From contig NZ_JAHREP010000004.1 of assembly GCF_019084545.1 (NCBI RefSeq), positions 1 to 64,000 of the forward strand: 64,000 nt of DNA. The letters run 5' to 3'. The stretch comes from Marinobacterium ramblicola (GTDB taxonomy: Bacteria > Pseudomonadota > Gammaproteobacteria > Pseudomonadales > Balneatricaceae). A program made the position numbers and the translations under genes. Positions 44,336 through 53,778 of this stretch are shown piece after piece (positions within the stretch are counted from its first letter, which is position 1; each line of letters begins with the position of its first letter). A model generated the notes under the pieces. That model was not told the DNA's origin. It made no database searches and saw only the letters and a list, made by a program, of their open reading frames with translations.

Positions 44336-45727
44336 TCAGACAGTATGCAGGTACCAGGAGTACTCCAGATCGGAGATGGTACGTTCAAATTCGGCCAGTT
44401 CGCTCTCTTTGCAGGCGATAAACACATCGAGGAAATCGCTGCCGAGATACTCATTCATCACCGTTGAGCCAGCCAGCGATCGCAGCGCATCGCGCAGGTT
44501 GTTGGGCAGTGTCGCCGGGTACTGCTCGTAGGCGTTGCCGACGACACTGGGCGGTGGCTCGATCTTGTTGGAGATGCCGTAGTGCATCGCCGACAGCATC
44601 GCGGCCATCATCAGGTAGGGGTTGGCATCGGTGCCGGCAACGCGGTGCTCGATACGGGTGGCTGCCGGGTCGCCGCCCGGAATCCGCAGCGCCGTGGTGC
44701 GGTTCTCGACGCCCCAGGTGGGTGCCATCGGTACAAAGAACTCCTTGCTGAAGCGGCGGTAGGAGTTGATATTGGGACAGAGGATGGCGAAGTACTGCTC
44801 CAGCGTCTCCAGCAAGCCGCCCAGCGCCCAACGCAGCATATCGTTGGCCTGTTCGTCGTCATCGACGGCAAAGATATTGCGCCCCTCGCGATCCACCAGG
44901 CTGATATGCAGGTGCATGCCGTTACCGGCCTGATCGGCATAGGGCTTGGCCATGAAGGTGGTATCCAGCTCGTGATCATAGGCCACGTTCTTGATCACCC
45001 GGCGCAGCAGGGTGGCGTTATCGCAGGAGCGCACCGGATCGTCCACATGCATCAGGTTGATCTCGAACTGCCCCGGTGCCGACTCGGCAACGATGGTATC
45101 GGCCGGCAGCCCCTGGGAGCGGGCGGTAGTGATGATATCCATCAGCAGATCGGTGTACTCATCCAGCTCATCGATGGAGTAGACCTGGACACTCTCCGGC
45201 CGCTTGCCGGAGATCGGCGAGCGCGGAGGCTGGGGACGACCGGAGAGGTTCTCCTGGTCGATCAGGTAGAACTCAAGTTCGAAGGCGGTCACCGGCGTCA
45301 GGCCCAGCTCCTTGAACTTGCGCACGACGCTTTTCAAAATCATCCTCGGATCGGCAAAGAACGGCGTATCCCGATCCTCGTACATCGACATCAGACACTG
45401 TGCGATGGGACGCTTCTGCCAGGGCTCCATCGCCAAAGTGCCCGGTATCGGGAAACAGATACGATCCGCATCCCCTATCTCCAGTCCCAGCCCGGTCTCC
45501 TCGACCGTGGTGCCCTGGATATTGAGACCGTACAGCGAGGCCGGCAGCGCTATGCCTTTGCCGTAGGCCTTGGTCAGCGCCGACCTGTCCACCCTTTTAC
45601 CCCTGACGATGCCGTTCATATCGGCGATCAGGAGATCCACGAACTGCAGATCCGGATGTTCTTTAAGAAAAGCCTCAGCCTCGTTCAGACTGGGAACATC
45701 GATATCTTCCGAGCTTACGTAACTCAT
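44336..45727 (-). CDS. puuA: Gamma-glutamylpolyamine synthetase (glutamine synthetase family), copy 1
   Basis: A 463-residue glutamine synthetase-like ligase. DMNGIVRGKRVDRSAL at the N terminus, AGNGMHLHISLVDREG and NSYRRFSKEFFVPMAPTWGVENRTTALRIP are signatures of the PuuA/SpuI group. It glutamylates putrescine with ATP, the first step of the route continued by PuuB. The first gene of the minus-strand operon puuA-aguB-aguA-puuB. I start at ATG 45727; GTG 45736 is also possible. Confidence 0.9.
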   Translation of the reverse strand: MSYVSSEDIDVPSLNEAEAFLKEHPDLQFVDLLIADMNGIVRGKRVDRSALTKAYGKGIALPASLYGLNIQGTTVEETGLGLEIGDADRICFPIPGTLAMEPWQKRPIAQCLMSMYEDRDTPFFADPRMILKSVVRKFKELGLTPVTAFELEFYLIDQENLSGRPQPPRSPISGKRPESVQVYSIDELDEYTDLLMDIITTARSQGLPADTIVAESAPGQFEINLMHVDDPVRSCDNATLLRRVIKNVAYDHELDTTFMAKPYADQAGNGMHLHISLVDREGRNIFAVDDDEQANDMLRWALGGLLETLEQYFAILCPNINSYRRFSKEFFVPMAPTWGVENRTTALRIPGGDPAATRIEHRVAGTDANPYLMMAAMLSAMHYGISNKIEPPPSVVGNAYEQYPATLPNNLRDALRSLAGSTVMNEYLGSDFLDVFIACKESELAEFERTISDLEYSWYLHTV

Positions 45728-45887
45728 TATGAGCACCCGTTTTTATGTAAAGTATTTCAATCAATCAGGTTGGTAGTTGGGGTCCAATCCGGGCCCAGAT
45801 TTCTGAGCCACATCAATCAATTACGCACCATTTCTGTTCACCCGGTTCATCGGTGTGCACTGCATCGATGCCATACCATTCTGATTT

Positions 45888-45924
45888 GAAAATATTTTCC
45901 GGAAAATACCACCCGGGGGGTATT
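45888..45924. promoter_or_regulatory. Palindrome cluster between the two divergent puuA genes
   Basis: GAAAATATTTTC (45888-45899) overlaps the perfect 16-base palindrome TATTTTCCGGAAAATA (45893-45908), and AATACC (45905-45910) is answered by GGTATT about eight bases later. They lie in the 343-base divergent gap, which has no gene, and could be the operator of a polyamine-responsive regulator for both directions. Confidence 0.55.
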
Positions 45925-46070
45925 GTTGGCCCCGGCTCGGTAACGCGATGATCTGTCCACAGACTGTCGTGAAATAAAACGAACACCCAAATGAGCGACA
46001 GCCGTGAGTCCGCCTCGGGGCGGTTCAGTATCAAGGGTGTCGTAGCCTACATAACAACCGAGTATTCAAC

Positions 46071-47420
46071 ATGGAAGCGGACCTGGAACGCTGGCTGAAA
46101 GAACAGAAGATTACCGAGGTGGAGTGTGTGGTCAGTGACCTGACCGGCATCGCCCGCGGCAAGATATCCCCGGTGGACAAGTTCATCGCCGAAAAGGGGA
46201 TGCGATTACCGGAGAGCGTGCTGCTGCAGACCGTCACCGGTGATTACGTCGAGGATGAGATCTACTACGCCCTGCTCGACCCGGCCGATATCGACTTCAT
46301 CTGCAAACCCGACCCCCGTGCCGCCTACCAGATCCCCTGGACCATCGAAAAAACCGCCCTGGTTATCCACGATACCTATGATCGCCACGGCAACCCCGTA
46401 CCGCTCTCGCCGCGCAACGTATTAAAGAAGGTGCTCGACCTGTATGCCGAGCGAGGCTGGCGACCGGTAGTCGCGCCGGAGATGGAGTTCTACCTGACCG
46501 AGCGCTGCGCCGACCACGACCTGCCGTTGAAGCCGCCCACCGGACGATCCGGCCGACCGGAAACCGGCCGCCAGTCGTTCTCGATCGAAGCGGCGAACGA
46601 GTACGACCCGCTGTTCGAGGATATGTATGACTGGTGCGAGATGCAGGGGCTGGAGATCGACACCCTGATCCACGAAGAGGGCACCGCGCAGATGGAGATC
46701 AACTTCCTCCATGGCGATCCGCTCGAACTGGCCGACCAGGTGTTCGTATTCAAGCGCACGCTGCGCGAAGCGGCGCTGAAGCACAATGTGGTCGCCACCT
46801 TCATGGCCAAGCCGGTGACCAACGAGCCCGGCAGTGCGATGCACCTGCATCAGAGCGTGCTCGACATCCGTACCGGCGAAAACGTGTTCAGCACGGCGGA
46901 TGGGGAGAAGAGCGAACTCTTCCTCAGCCATATCGCCGGGCTGCAGACCTACATCCCCAGCCTGATCCCGATGCTCGCGCCCAACGTCAACTCCTTCCGC
47001 CGTTTCCTGCCGGACACCTCGGCACCGGTCAACGTGGAGTGGGGCGAGGAGAACCGCACCTGCGGTCTGCGCGTGCCGGTGTCCTCGGCGCAGAACCGCC
47101 GGGTCGAGAACCGCCTGCCGGGCGCCGATGCCAACGTTTACCTGGCGATCGCCGCCAGCCTGCTGTGCGGTTATATCGGCATGGTCGAGGGGCTCTCCCC
47201 CAGCGCTCCGGTCGAGGGCCGAGCCTACGAGCGGCGTAACCTGCGCTTGCCGCTGACCCTGGAAGCGGCCAACGAGCAGATGGAGCAGTGCCCGGTGATC
47301 CGCCGCTACCTCGGCGACCTGTTCGTCGACGGCTACGTCGCCACGCGGCGGGCCGAGATGGAAAACTTCAAGCGCGTGATCAGCTCCTGGGAGCGCGAGT
47401 TCCTACTGCTGTCCGTGTAG
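46071..47420 (+). CDS. Gamma-glutamylpolyamine synthetase (glutamine synthetase family), copy 2
   Basis: A 449-residue paralogue of the divergent synthetase. DLTGIARGKISPVDKFI, PGSAMHLHQSVLDIRTGENVF and NSFRRFLPDTSAPVNVEWGEENRTCGLRVP are visible, the latter region where the two copies differ most. Pseudomonas species carry several such ligases with different polyamine preferences (SpuB, SpuI and others), so this one may prefer another amine. It stands 78 bases before a small frame and then the Pot importer genes. Confidence 0.88.
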   Translation: MEADLERWLKEQKITEVECVVSDLTGIARGKISPVDKFIAEKGMRLPESVLLQTVTGDYVEDEIYYALLDPADIDFICKPDPRAAYQIPWTIEKTALVIHDTYDRHGNPVPLSPRNVLKKVLDLYAERGWRPVVAPEMEFYLTERCADHDLPLKPPTGRSGRPETGRQSFSIEAANEYDPLFEDMYDWCEMQGLEIDTLIHEEGTAQMEINFLHGDPLELADQVFVFKRTLREAALKHNVVATFMAKPVTNEPGSAMHLHQSVLDIRTGENVFSTADGEKSELFLSHIAGLQTYIPSLIPMLAPNVNSFRRFLPDTSAPVNVEWGEENRTCGLRVPVSSAQNRRVENRLPGADANVYLAIAASLLCGYIGMVEGLSPSAPVEGRAYERRNLRLPLTLEAANEQMEQCPVIRRYLGDLFVDGYVATRRAEMENFKRVISSWEREFLLLSV

Positions 47421-47497
47421 ACCCTGAAACATCGAAACAGATCAATAACGACAAACTCAGCGATCCGACCCATAACAGAAATAAAAAGGATGCAGAC

Positions 47498-47632
47498 ATG
47501 AGTCAATTAGCCAGTTCCCCTCAACCGCCACCCACCGGCGGGCAGTACAACCTCCGGCGCGACACCCCGTCCCACCGGAGCAGCCTCACAACTGAAAAAC
47601 ATTGGACCTGTACCCTTGAGGAGAGAACATGA
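47498..47632 (+). CDS. Possible 44-residue leader peptide overlapping potF
   Basis: ATG 47498 has AAAAGGA seven bases before it and the frame ends at TGA 47630-47632, overlapping the potF ATG (47629) as ATGA. The peptide is Pro/Ser/Thr-rich and hydrophilic ([16 protein letters not shown]) with no recognisable family. The coupling arrangement and good ribosome site suggest translation; it may be a regulatory upstream frame or chance. potF has its own strong GAGGAG site. Confidence 0.35.
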   Translation: MSQLASSPQPPPTGGQYNLRRDTPSHRSSLTTEKHWTCTLEERT

Positions 47633-48723
47633 AACCCACTATCCGCAACACACTGCTGGCCATGACTCTGGGAGCCGCCTGCACCGCCGCCCAGGCCGAA
47701 CAGAAAGAGCTGCACGTCTACAACTGGTCTGACTACATCGCCGAAGACACCCTGGCCAACTTCGAGGCCGCCACCGGTATCAAGGTGATCTACGACGTGT
47801 TCGACAGCAACGAGGTGCTGGAAGCGAAACTGCTCTCCGGTCACTCCGGCTACGACATCGTCGTGCCCTCCAACAGCTTCCTGGCCAAGCAGATCCGCGC
47901 AGGCATCTTTATGGAGCTGGATCGCGGCAAGCTGCCGAACTGGAGCAACCTGGATCCCTCGCTGATGAAGACCCTGGAAAAGGCTGATCCGGGCAACCGG
48001 CACTCCTTTCCCTACCTTTGGGGCACCACCGGCATCGGCTACAACGTGGACAAGATCAAGGAAGCACTGGGTGTAGACGAAATCACCTCCTGGGACGTGA
48101 TCTTCAAGCCGGAAAACATCGCCAAGCTGAAGGAGTGTGGCGTGTCCCTGCTCGATGCACCGAGCGAGATCTTCCCGGCCACCCTGAACTACCTGGGTGA
48201 AGACCCCAACCCGACCAGCCCCGACGCCATCGCCAAGGCGGAAAAAACACTGCTGGAGATCCGCCCCTACGTGCGCTACTTCCACTCCTCCAAGTACATC
48301 ACCGACCTGGCCAACGGCGACATCTGCCTGGCGGTAGGCTGGTCCGGGGACATTCTGCAAGCCAAGGATCGCGCCATCGAAGCGGACAACGGCGTCAATG
48401 TGGCCTACAGCATCCCGCAGGAGGGTGCCGGTACCTTCTTCGACATGCTCGCCATGCCGGCCGATGCCAAGAACGTGGCTGAAGCCTACGCTTTCCTCAA
48501 CTACCTGCTCGAGCCGAAGGTGATCGCCGCGGTGTCCGACTACGTCGCCTACCCGAACGGCAACGCTGCCGCGACCCAGTATGTCGATGAGGAGATCCGC
48601 AACGATCCGGGCATCTATCCGAGCAAGGAGACCAGCGAGAAGCTGTACACCTTCGCCGACCTGAGTCCGAAAGTGATACGTGCCATGACCCGCAGTTGGA
48701 CCCGCATCAAGTCAGGCCAGTAA
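47629..48723 (+). CDS. potF: Polyamine-binding periplasmic protein
   Basis: A 364-residue PotF/SpuD-type binding protein with a signal peptide ending TAAQA. The mature part begins [20 protein letters not shown] and continues [16 protein letters not shown], the family hallmark. It delivers putrescine (or spermidine) to PotGHI. First gene of the four-gene importer operon, preceded by GAGGAGAG. Confidence 0.95.
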   Translation: MKPTIRNTLLAMTLGAACTAAQAEQKELHVYNWSDYIAEDTLANFEAATGIKVIYDVFDSNEVLEAKLLSGHSGYDIVVPSNSFLAKQIRAGIFMELDRGKLPNWSNLDPSLMKTLEKADPGNRHSFPYLWGTTGIGYNVDKIKEALGVDEITSWDVIFKPENIAKLKECGVSLLDAPSEIFPATLNYLGEDPNPTSPDAIAKAEKTLLEIRPYVRYFHSSKYITDLANGDICLAVGWSGDILQAKDRAIEADNGVNVAYSIPQEGAGTFFDMLAMPADAKNVAEAYAFLNYLLEPKVIAAVSDYVAYPNGNAAATQYVDEEIRNDPGIYPSKETSEKLYTFADLSPKVIRAMTRSWTRIKSGQ

Positions 48724-48742
48724 ACGGTTTAGGAGAGACAGC

Positions 48743-49876
48743 ATGACAGCTTCCCTGGCTATCAATGAAAAGATGAGCGCTGCGACGCAGGACGAGATCC
48801 TGCGTATCGACAGCGTGAGCAAACTGTTTGACGATGTGCGCGCGGTCGATAACGTCTCACTGACGATCAACCGTGGCGAGATCTTCGCCCTGCTTGGCGG
48901 CTCCGGCTCGGGTAAATCGACCCTGCTACGGATGCTCGCCGGATTCGAAAAACCCTCCCAAGGACGCATCTTCCTCGACGGACAGGATATTACCGACCTG
49001 CCCCCCTACGAGCGTCCGATCAACATGATGTTCCAGTCCTACGCCCTGTTCCCGCACATGACCGTGGCGCAGAACATCGCCTTCGGCCTGAAGCGGGACA
49101 AACTGCCCAAGGCGGAGGTAGAAGCCCGCGTACAGGAGATGCTGTCACTGGTACACATGGATAAGTACGCCAAGCGCAAGCCACACCAACTGTCCGGCGG
49201 CCAGCGCCAGCGCGTGGCCCTGGCACGCTCCTTGGCCAAGCGTCCGAAACTGCTGCTGCTCGACGAGCCGATGGGCGCGCTGGACAAGAAGCTGCGTACC
49301 CGCATGCAGCTGGAGGTGGTCGAGATCCTGGAACGTGTCGGCGTCACCTGTGTCATGGTGACCCACGACCAGGAGGAGGCGATGACCATGGCCGGTCGCA
49401 TCGCCATCATGGACGAGGGCTGGATCGCCCAGATCGGCACCCCGACCGATATCTACGAGAGCCCCAACAGCCGCATGATTGCCGAGTTCATCGGCTCGGT
49501 GAACCTGTTCGAAGGCGATATCGTCGTCGACGAGCACGACCATGCCATCATCGAGTCTCCCGCCACCCCACAACCGCTCTACGTCAGCCACGGCGTCTCC
49601 ACCAACGTGCAGAACAAGCATGTCTGGCTGGCGGTGCGCCCGGAAAAAACCCTGATCACGCGGGACAAGCCGGACGCCGAGTACAACTGGGCCCTGGGCC
49701 GGGTCCATGATATCGCCTATCTCGGCGGCTTCTCGGTGTTCTACGTAGAACTGCCCAGCGGTCAGATCGTACAGTCGGTATCGGCCAACAAGGAGCGGCG
49801 CGCCGATTACCCACAGTGGAACGAGAGCGTCTATATCAGCTGGGAGGCCACCAGCGGAGTGGTGCTGCGATCATGA
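48743..49876 (+). CDS. potG: Polyamine ABC transporter ATPase
   Basis: A 377-residue ABC ATPase: Walker A LLGGSGSGKSTLLRML, signature LSGGQRQRVALARSL, Walker B LLLLDEPMGALD, and a C-terminal TOBE domain (VWLAVRPEKTLI). It energises import through PotH and PotI. It is 19 bases after potF and overlaps potH by ATGA. Confidence 0.96.
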   Translation: MTASLAINEKMSAATQDEILRIDSVSKLFDDVRAVDNVSLTINRGEIFALLGGSGSGKSTLLRMLAGFEKPSQGRIFLDGQDITDLPPYERPINMMFQSYALFPHMTVAQNIAFGLKRDKLPKAEVEARVQEMLSLVHMDKYAKRKPHQLSGGQRQRVALARSLAKRPKLLLLDEPMGALDKKLRTRMQLEVVEILERVGVTCVMVTHDQEEAMTMAGRIAIMDEGWIAQIGTPTDIYESPNSRMIAEFIGSVNLFEGDIVVDEHDHAIIESPATPQPLYVSHGVSTNVQNKHVWLAVRPEKTLITRDKPDAEYNWALGRVHDIAYLGGFSVFYVELPSGQIVQSVSANKERRADYPQWNESVYISWEATSGVVLRS

Positions 49877-50787
49877 AAGCTCTCAGCCTGAAACCGACCC
49901 TGAAACTGCCCAACGGCCGCATCTGGACCCTCGGTGTCCCCTACTTCTGGCTGCTGCTGTTCTTTGCCCTGCCCTTCCTGATCGTACTGAAGATCAGCCT
50001 GTCGAGCATGGCGATCGCGATTCCGCCCTATGAGAGCCTATTCAGCTTCACCGACGAGGTGATGGAGATCTCGCTCAACCTGGGCAACTTCCTGCTGTTG
50101 CTGGATGACTCCCTGTACGTGTCGGCCTATCTGAACTCGCTGCAGGTGGCGTTCTTCTCCACCCTGGGCTGCCTGTTGATCGGCTACCCGATGGCCTACG
50201 CCATGGCGCGCTCGACGCCACGCCAGCAGACCATCCTGCTGCTGTTGATCATGCTGCCCTCCTGGACATCCTTCCTGATCCGGGTCTACGCCTGGATGGG
50301 CCTGCTCAGCGATACCGGGCTGATCAACAACTTCCTGCTCTGGCTGGGGCTGATCGACTCGCCGCTGCGGATGATGAACACCAACTTCGCGGTCTATATC
50401 GGCATCATCTACGGCTACCTGCCGTTCATGGTGTTACCGCTCTACGCCAACCTGGTCAAGCTCGACCCCAGCCTGCTGGAGGCGGCCTCCGATCTGGGCT
50501 CGCGCAGTCTGCACACCTTCTGGACCGTGACCCTGCCGCTGTCCAAAGGCGGCATCATCGCCGGCTCCATGCTGGTATTTATCCCGACGGTGGGTGAGTT
50601 CGTGATACCGGAACTGCTCGGCGGTCCCAACTCGCTGATGATCGGCAAGATCCTCTGGCAGGAGTTCTTCAATAACCGCGACTGGCCGGTGGCCTCGGCA
50701 CTGGCGATCGTCATGCTGTTATTGCTGATCATCCCGATCGCCCTTTTCCACCGCTATCAATCCCGCCAGATGGAGGCCGAATCGTGA
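49873..50787 (+). CDS. potH: Polyamine ABC transporter permease
   Basis: A 304-residue inner-membrane permease with six segments and the EAA loop EAASDLGSRSLHTFWTVTLPLSKGG. The first segment is PYFWLLLFFALPFLIVLKIS. ATG 49873 overlaps the potG stop. Its last codons overlap potI by four bases. Confidence 0.95.
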   Translation: MKALSLKPTLKLPNGRIWTLGVPYFWLLLFFALPFLIVLKISLSSMAIAIPPYESLFSFTDEVMEISLNLGNFLLLLDDSLYVSAYLNSLQVAFFSTLGCLLIGYPMAYAMARSTPRQQTILLLLIMLPSWTSFLIRVYAWMGLLSDTGLINNFLLWLGLIDSPLRMMNTNFAVYIGIIYGYLPFMVLPLYANLVKLDPSLLEAASDLGSRSLHTFWTVTLPLSKGGIIAGSMLVFIPTVGEFVIPELLGGPNSLMIGKILWQEFFNNRDWPVASALAIVMLLLLIIPIALFHRYQSRQMEAES

Positions 50788-51626
50788 AAAAGCTTTCATT
50801 CTCCAAAGTGATGCTCTGGGCCGGCCTGGCATTTCTCTACGTGCCGATGCTGATCCTGGTGATCTACTCCTTCAACGCCTCGAAGCTGGTCACGGTCTGG
50901 GGCGGCTGGTCCACCAAATGGTACGGCACCCTGCTGGAAAACGAGCAGATCCTGGACTCGGTCGGCACCAGCCTCAGGATCGCCTTCTTCAGTGCCAGCA
51001 TGGCGCTGATCCTGGGCACCATGGCAGCGTTCGTCATGGCCCGTTTCCGCCACTCCTGGGGCAAGATGACCCTGTCCAACATGATCTCGGCGCCACTGGT
51101 GATGCCAGACGTGATCATCGGCCTGTCGCTGCTGCTGCTGTTCGTACACATGGCCGATACCATCGGCTGGCCGACCGACCGGGGTATGACAACGGTGTGG
51201 ATCGCTCACTCCACCTTCTGCTCGGCCTATGTCGCCGTAGTGGTCTCCTCCCGCCTGCGCGAAATGGACCGTTCCATCGAGGAGGCCGCGCTGGACCTTG
51301 GCGCCACCCCGCTGCAGTCGTTCTTCCTGATCACCGTACCGGTGATCGCGCCCTCGCTGATCGCGGGCTGGTTGCTGGCGTTCAGCCTGTCGCTGGATGA
51401 CCTGGTGATCGCCAGCTTCACCTCCGGCCCCGGCGCCACCACACTACCGATGGTGGTGTTCTCCTCCGTCCGCCTGGGTGTGTCACCGCAGATCAACGCG
51501 CTGGCCACGCTGATCATCCTCGCGGTATCGACCACCGCGCTGCTCGCCTGGTACCTGGCCCGTCGTTCGGAGAAGCGGCAGAAACTGCAGATGCGGCAAG
51601 CGGATCTGCAGATGCAGCCGGCGTAA
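50784..51626 (+). CDS. potI: Polyamine ABC transporter permease
   Basis: A 280-residue permease partner of PotH, with EAALDLGATPLQSFFLITVPVIAPSL as EAA loop and LVMPDVIIGLSLLLLFV as a membrane segment. Last gene of the importer operon; a strong palindromic terminator follows. Confidence 0.95.
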   Translation: MKKLSFSKVMLWAGLAFLYVPMLILVIYSFNASKLVTVWGGWSTKWYGTLLENEQILDSVGTSLRIAFFSASMALILGTMAAFVMARFRHSWGKMTLSNMISAPLVMPDVIIGLSLLLLFVHMADTIGWPTDRGMTTVWIAHSTFCSAYVAVVVSSRLREMDRSIEEAALDLGATPLQSFFLITVPVIAPSLIAGWLLAFSLSLDDLVIASFTSGPGATTLPMVVFSSVRLGVSPQINALATLIILAVSTTALLAWYLARRSEKRQKLQMRQADLQMQPA

Positions 51627-51645
51627 CCGCTCCTCCCCGGAAACA

Positions 51646-51676
51646 TGGCCCTTACCGCGGTAAGGGCCACTCTTTA
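51646..51676 (+). terminator. Terminator of the pot operon
   Basis: TGGCCCTTACC (51646-51656) and GGTAAGGGCCA (51659-51669) form an 11-base perfect stem around two bases, followed by CTCTTT. It lies 20 bases past the potI stop. Confidence 0.85.
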
Positions 51677-51797
51677 TCTCGACTTTCCATCTCCTTTTTT
51701 GCTTTCCCTGTCCCAGTACTCAGCCTTAAGCCGAGGCGATACAATCACCGTCTCCGTCAACATACCGGAGCGTCAGGTCTTCAACAGGGTTGGGTAG

Positions 51798-52160
51798 ATG
51801 GTCAATATTCCAAAAGTGATCGCAGTCAGTTTGATTGGACTCTTTGTCGCCGCCTGTGCAGCAACGAGCAGTCGGTTTGCGACGTCCGACGAGGTAAGCG
51901 CATATCTGGTCAAGCGAACACCCGCGGAGCTGCAGGGAGTCTTGGGCAAGCCCCGTACGATAGAGCATATCGACCCCAATACATCGGTATGGACCTACCA
52001 CTCTGACATGATTCAGAACAAAAAACCGACTCAGGGGAAGTGCGAGATGATCATTACCTTTGAGGGTGGGGTCGCAGTAAAGGCCGTGGTTAATGCAACC
52101 GAATACTCCCCATTCGCTGCACCTTTAGCTACGTGTAACCTGATGCTGGACGGTCTGTGA
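51798..52160 (+). CDS. Small lipoprotein of unknown function
   Basis: A 120-residue protein with a lipoprotein signal peptide; the lipobox is FVAAC with Cys near residue 20. The mature part has ELQGVLGKPRTIEHIDPNTSVWTYH, a pattern seen in outer-membrane-assembly (BamE/SmpA-like) and other small lipoproteins in which a short GxP-x-W unit recurs. No specific family is assigned. It stands alone between the pot operon and an exported coiled-coil protein. Confidence 0.6.
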   Translation: MVNIPKVIAVSLIGLFVAACAATSSRFATSDEVSAYLVKRTPAELQGVLGKPRTIEHIDPNTSVWTYHSDMIQNKKPTQGKCEMIITFEGGVAVKAVVNATEYSPFAAPLATCNLMLDGL

Positions 52161-52415
52161 ATCTTCGCACCCGCAAGGCGATCTGCCGGAGTGTCATCGG
52201 TCGCTCATCGGCACAGAGCGGACCTCTAACGCAGACTATCTAGTACCATCTGTCTTAACGTCGTGTTTCGCCGGACCACAATCGCTCAACGGCATTGGCA
52301 TATCCATAAGATCCGAAGCGATTCAGTTTAGACCCTGCGAACATACTGCGTTAACTGAATGTTAAGTTGTACTGTTTCAGAGTGGCGCCATTACTTACAT
52401 ACCGAGCAGAGAGTT

Positions 52416-52937
52416 ATGATTAACAAACTACTGACTGTCGCCCTGGCGTCGATTCTCATGTCGCCGGCCGTAGCCCTTGCTGACCCACCCAACAAAGAAC
52501 AGGTAGAAGCCCGCCAGAAGCGCATGGAACATGAGCGTGAGAGAGAGCAAAAATACCGGGAGGATGAGCGTGAATACCAGCAGAAGCGGCGGGAAGAGGA
52601 GCGAGAGTACCTGAAAAAACAGCGCGAATCAGAACGCGAAGCGCGCAAACACTACGAAGAGATGAAGCGTGAACAGCGCAAGCATCAGGAAGAGATTAGC
52701 CGAGAGAACGCCAAAGAGTATGAGGAGTACGAGCGCGACCACTACGAGCGTATCGAGTATGAAAAACGCTCGGAATACAAGCGTTCAGATCGCGGCAGAA
52801 GCGACGCGGAATTACTCCGGGATATGGCTAAGGACAGAGCTGTTGAGGCTGTCGGCGCCACCCCAGGCAGTTCCGAGGAAGCCCTGATTCGTCTTGGTAC
52901 CGATGTGCTGATCGAAAAAACAACCTCAAGCGATTGA
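52416..52937 (+). CDS. Exported, highly charged coiled-coil protein of unknown function
   Basis: A 173-residue protein with a signal peptide (MINKLLTVALASILMSPAVALA) and then a long run of Glu/Arg/Lys repeats (residues about 25-120) that would form a single charged helix or coiled coil. The C-terminal 50 residues are more ordinary. I start it at ATG 52416 with a GAG-rich site upstream; an ATG at 52359 only adds residues before the signal. Role unknown; low-complexity repeats make homology unreliable. Confidence 0.55.
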   Translation: MINKLLTVALASILMSPAVALADPPNKEQVEARQKRMEHEREREQKYREDEREYQQKRREEEREYLKKQRESEREARKHYEEMKREQRKHQEEISRENAKEYEEYERDHYERIEYEKRSEYKRSDRGRSDAELLRDMAKDRAVEAVGATPGSSEEALIRLGTDVLIEKTTSSD

Positions 52938-52959
52938 CGGTACGATTCCGGCTCAGGGG

Positions 52960-53683
52960 TCAGTAGTGTTCAGAAATCTGTGTCACTTCAGTAGCATACG
53001 CGAAACAGGAATGACACATGAACGACAACTTCGATTTCGACAAAGCACTTGAAGCGCTCCGTTCCGGCAAAGACCTGACCGGCAAGGACGGCGCGGGACA
53101 GTGCCACAACATTCTGGCACTGGTCGATCACGGCACGCGTGCCAATCTGAGGTTGACGGCATTGATGGATAAGCGCTCCTCCACGATTATCCGGGAACTG
53201 CTGATCGCCGTGCTGCGTTATGGAAAACCGCAGTACATCCGCACCGATAACGAGGCGATCTTTACCTCGCGCTACTTTGCGACGGCGCTGCGGCTGCTCG
53301 GTATTCACCATCAGACCATCGATCTCGGATGCCCCTGGCAGAACGGGCGGGTGGAGCGGTTTTTCGGTACATTGAAGCGCAAGCTGGATCGGTTGGCGGT
53401 CGAATCGTTCGCCGAGTTGGACGGTGCCTTGGGCCAGTTCCGGCTCTGGTACAATCATGTGCGCCCACATCAAGCGCTGGACGGTAGAACACCGGCTGAG
53501 GTGTGGGCGGGTGAAACCGTCATTCCCCGTTGTCGGACGGCGGAGTGGTTCGAGGCCTGGGATGGGTTGTTGCAGGGGTATTATCTGCGTCAATAGCCCT
53601 CCTCGCGTACCCGCCGAGATGTAGACGGACCCGGTGTCCGGGGTTTGGCTCGCCCCGACTGCCACTTGGCGGGCACTTTGAGC
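52960..53683 (+). mobile_element. Composite insertion-sequence remnant
   Basis: The left part (52960-53092) resembles the end and first codons of an IS256-like element (TCAGAAATCTGTGTCAC then a transposase N terminus). The right part (about 53093-53683) is the integrase-core half and tail of another IS. The tail, from about 53578 to 53683, is repeated in degraded form at 55537-55640. Neither IS is complete, so the remnant should be immobile. Confidence 0.6.
53018..53596 (+). pseudogene. Chimeric transposase: IS256-like N terminus fused to an integrase core domain
   Basis: An uninterrupted 192-residue frame. The first 25 residues (FDFDKALEALRSGKDLTGKDG) match IS256-type transposase starts. 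The rest is a DDE integrase core: ALVDHGTRANLRL, IRTDNEAIF and NGRVERFFGTLKRKLDRL supply the Asp, Asp and Glu, followed by WYNHVRPHQALDGRTPAEVW. The N-terminal helix-turn-helix of the second transposase is absent. The in-frame join is remarkable, but the product is unlikely to work as transposase. Confidence 0.65.
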
Positions 53684-53743
53684 CGAAATCGGTGGCTGTG
53701 CGCTGAAAATCATCGGATTTTTGGCCCTATCTCGAACAGCGAC

Positions 53744-53778
53744 GGTGCTTTTTCAGCAGGTTTCATCGAAAAAGCACC
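53744..53778. repeat. Inverted repeat at the boundary of the IS remnant and the Rhs fragment
   Basis: GGTGCTTTTTC (53744-53754) pairs with GAAAAAGCACC (53768-53778). It abuts the stop codon of the Rhs fragment and marks the junction; it may be an IS end or a terminator. Confidence 0.5.

Noticed and set aside
52988-53713. A 241-codon minus-strand frame opposite the transposase remnant
   Set aside because: The plus frame shows the integrase Asp-Asp-Glu residues; the minus frame has no recognisable feature.
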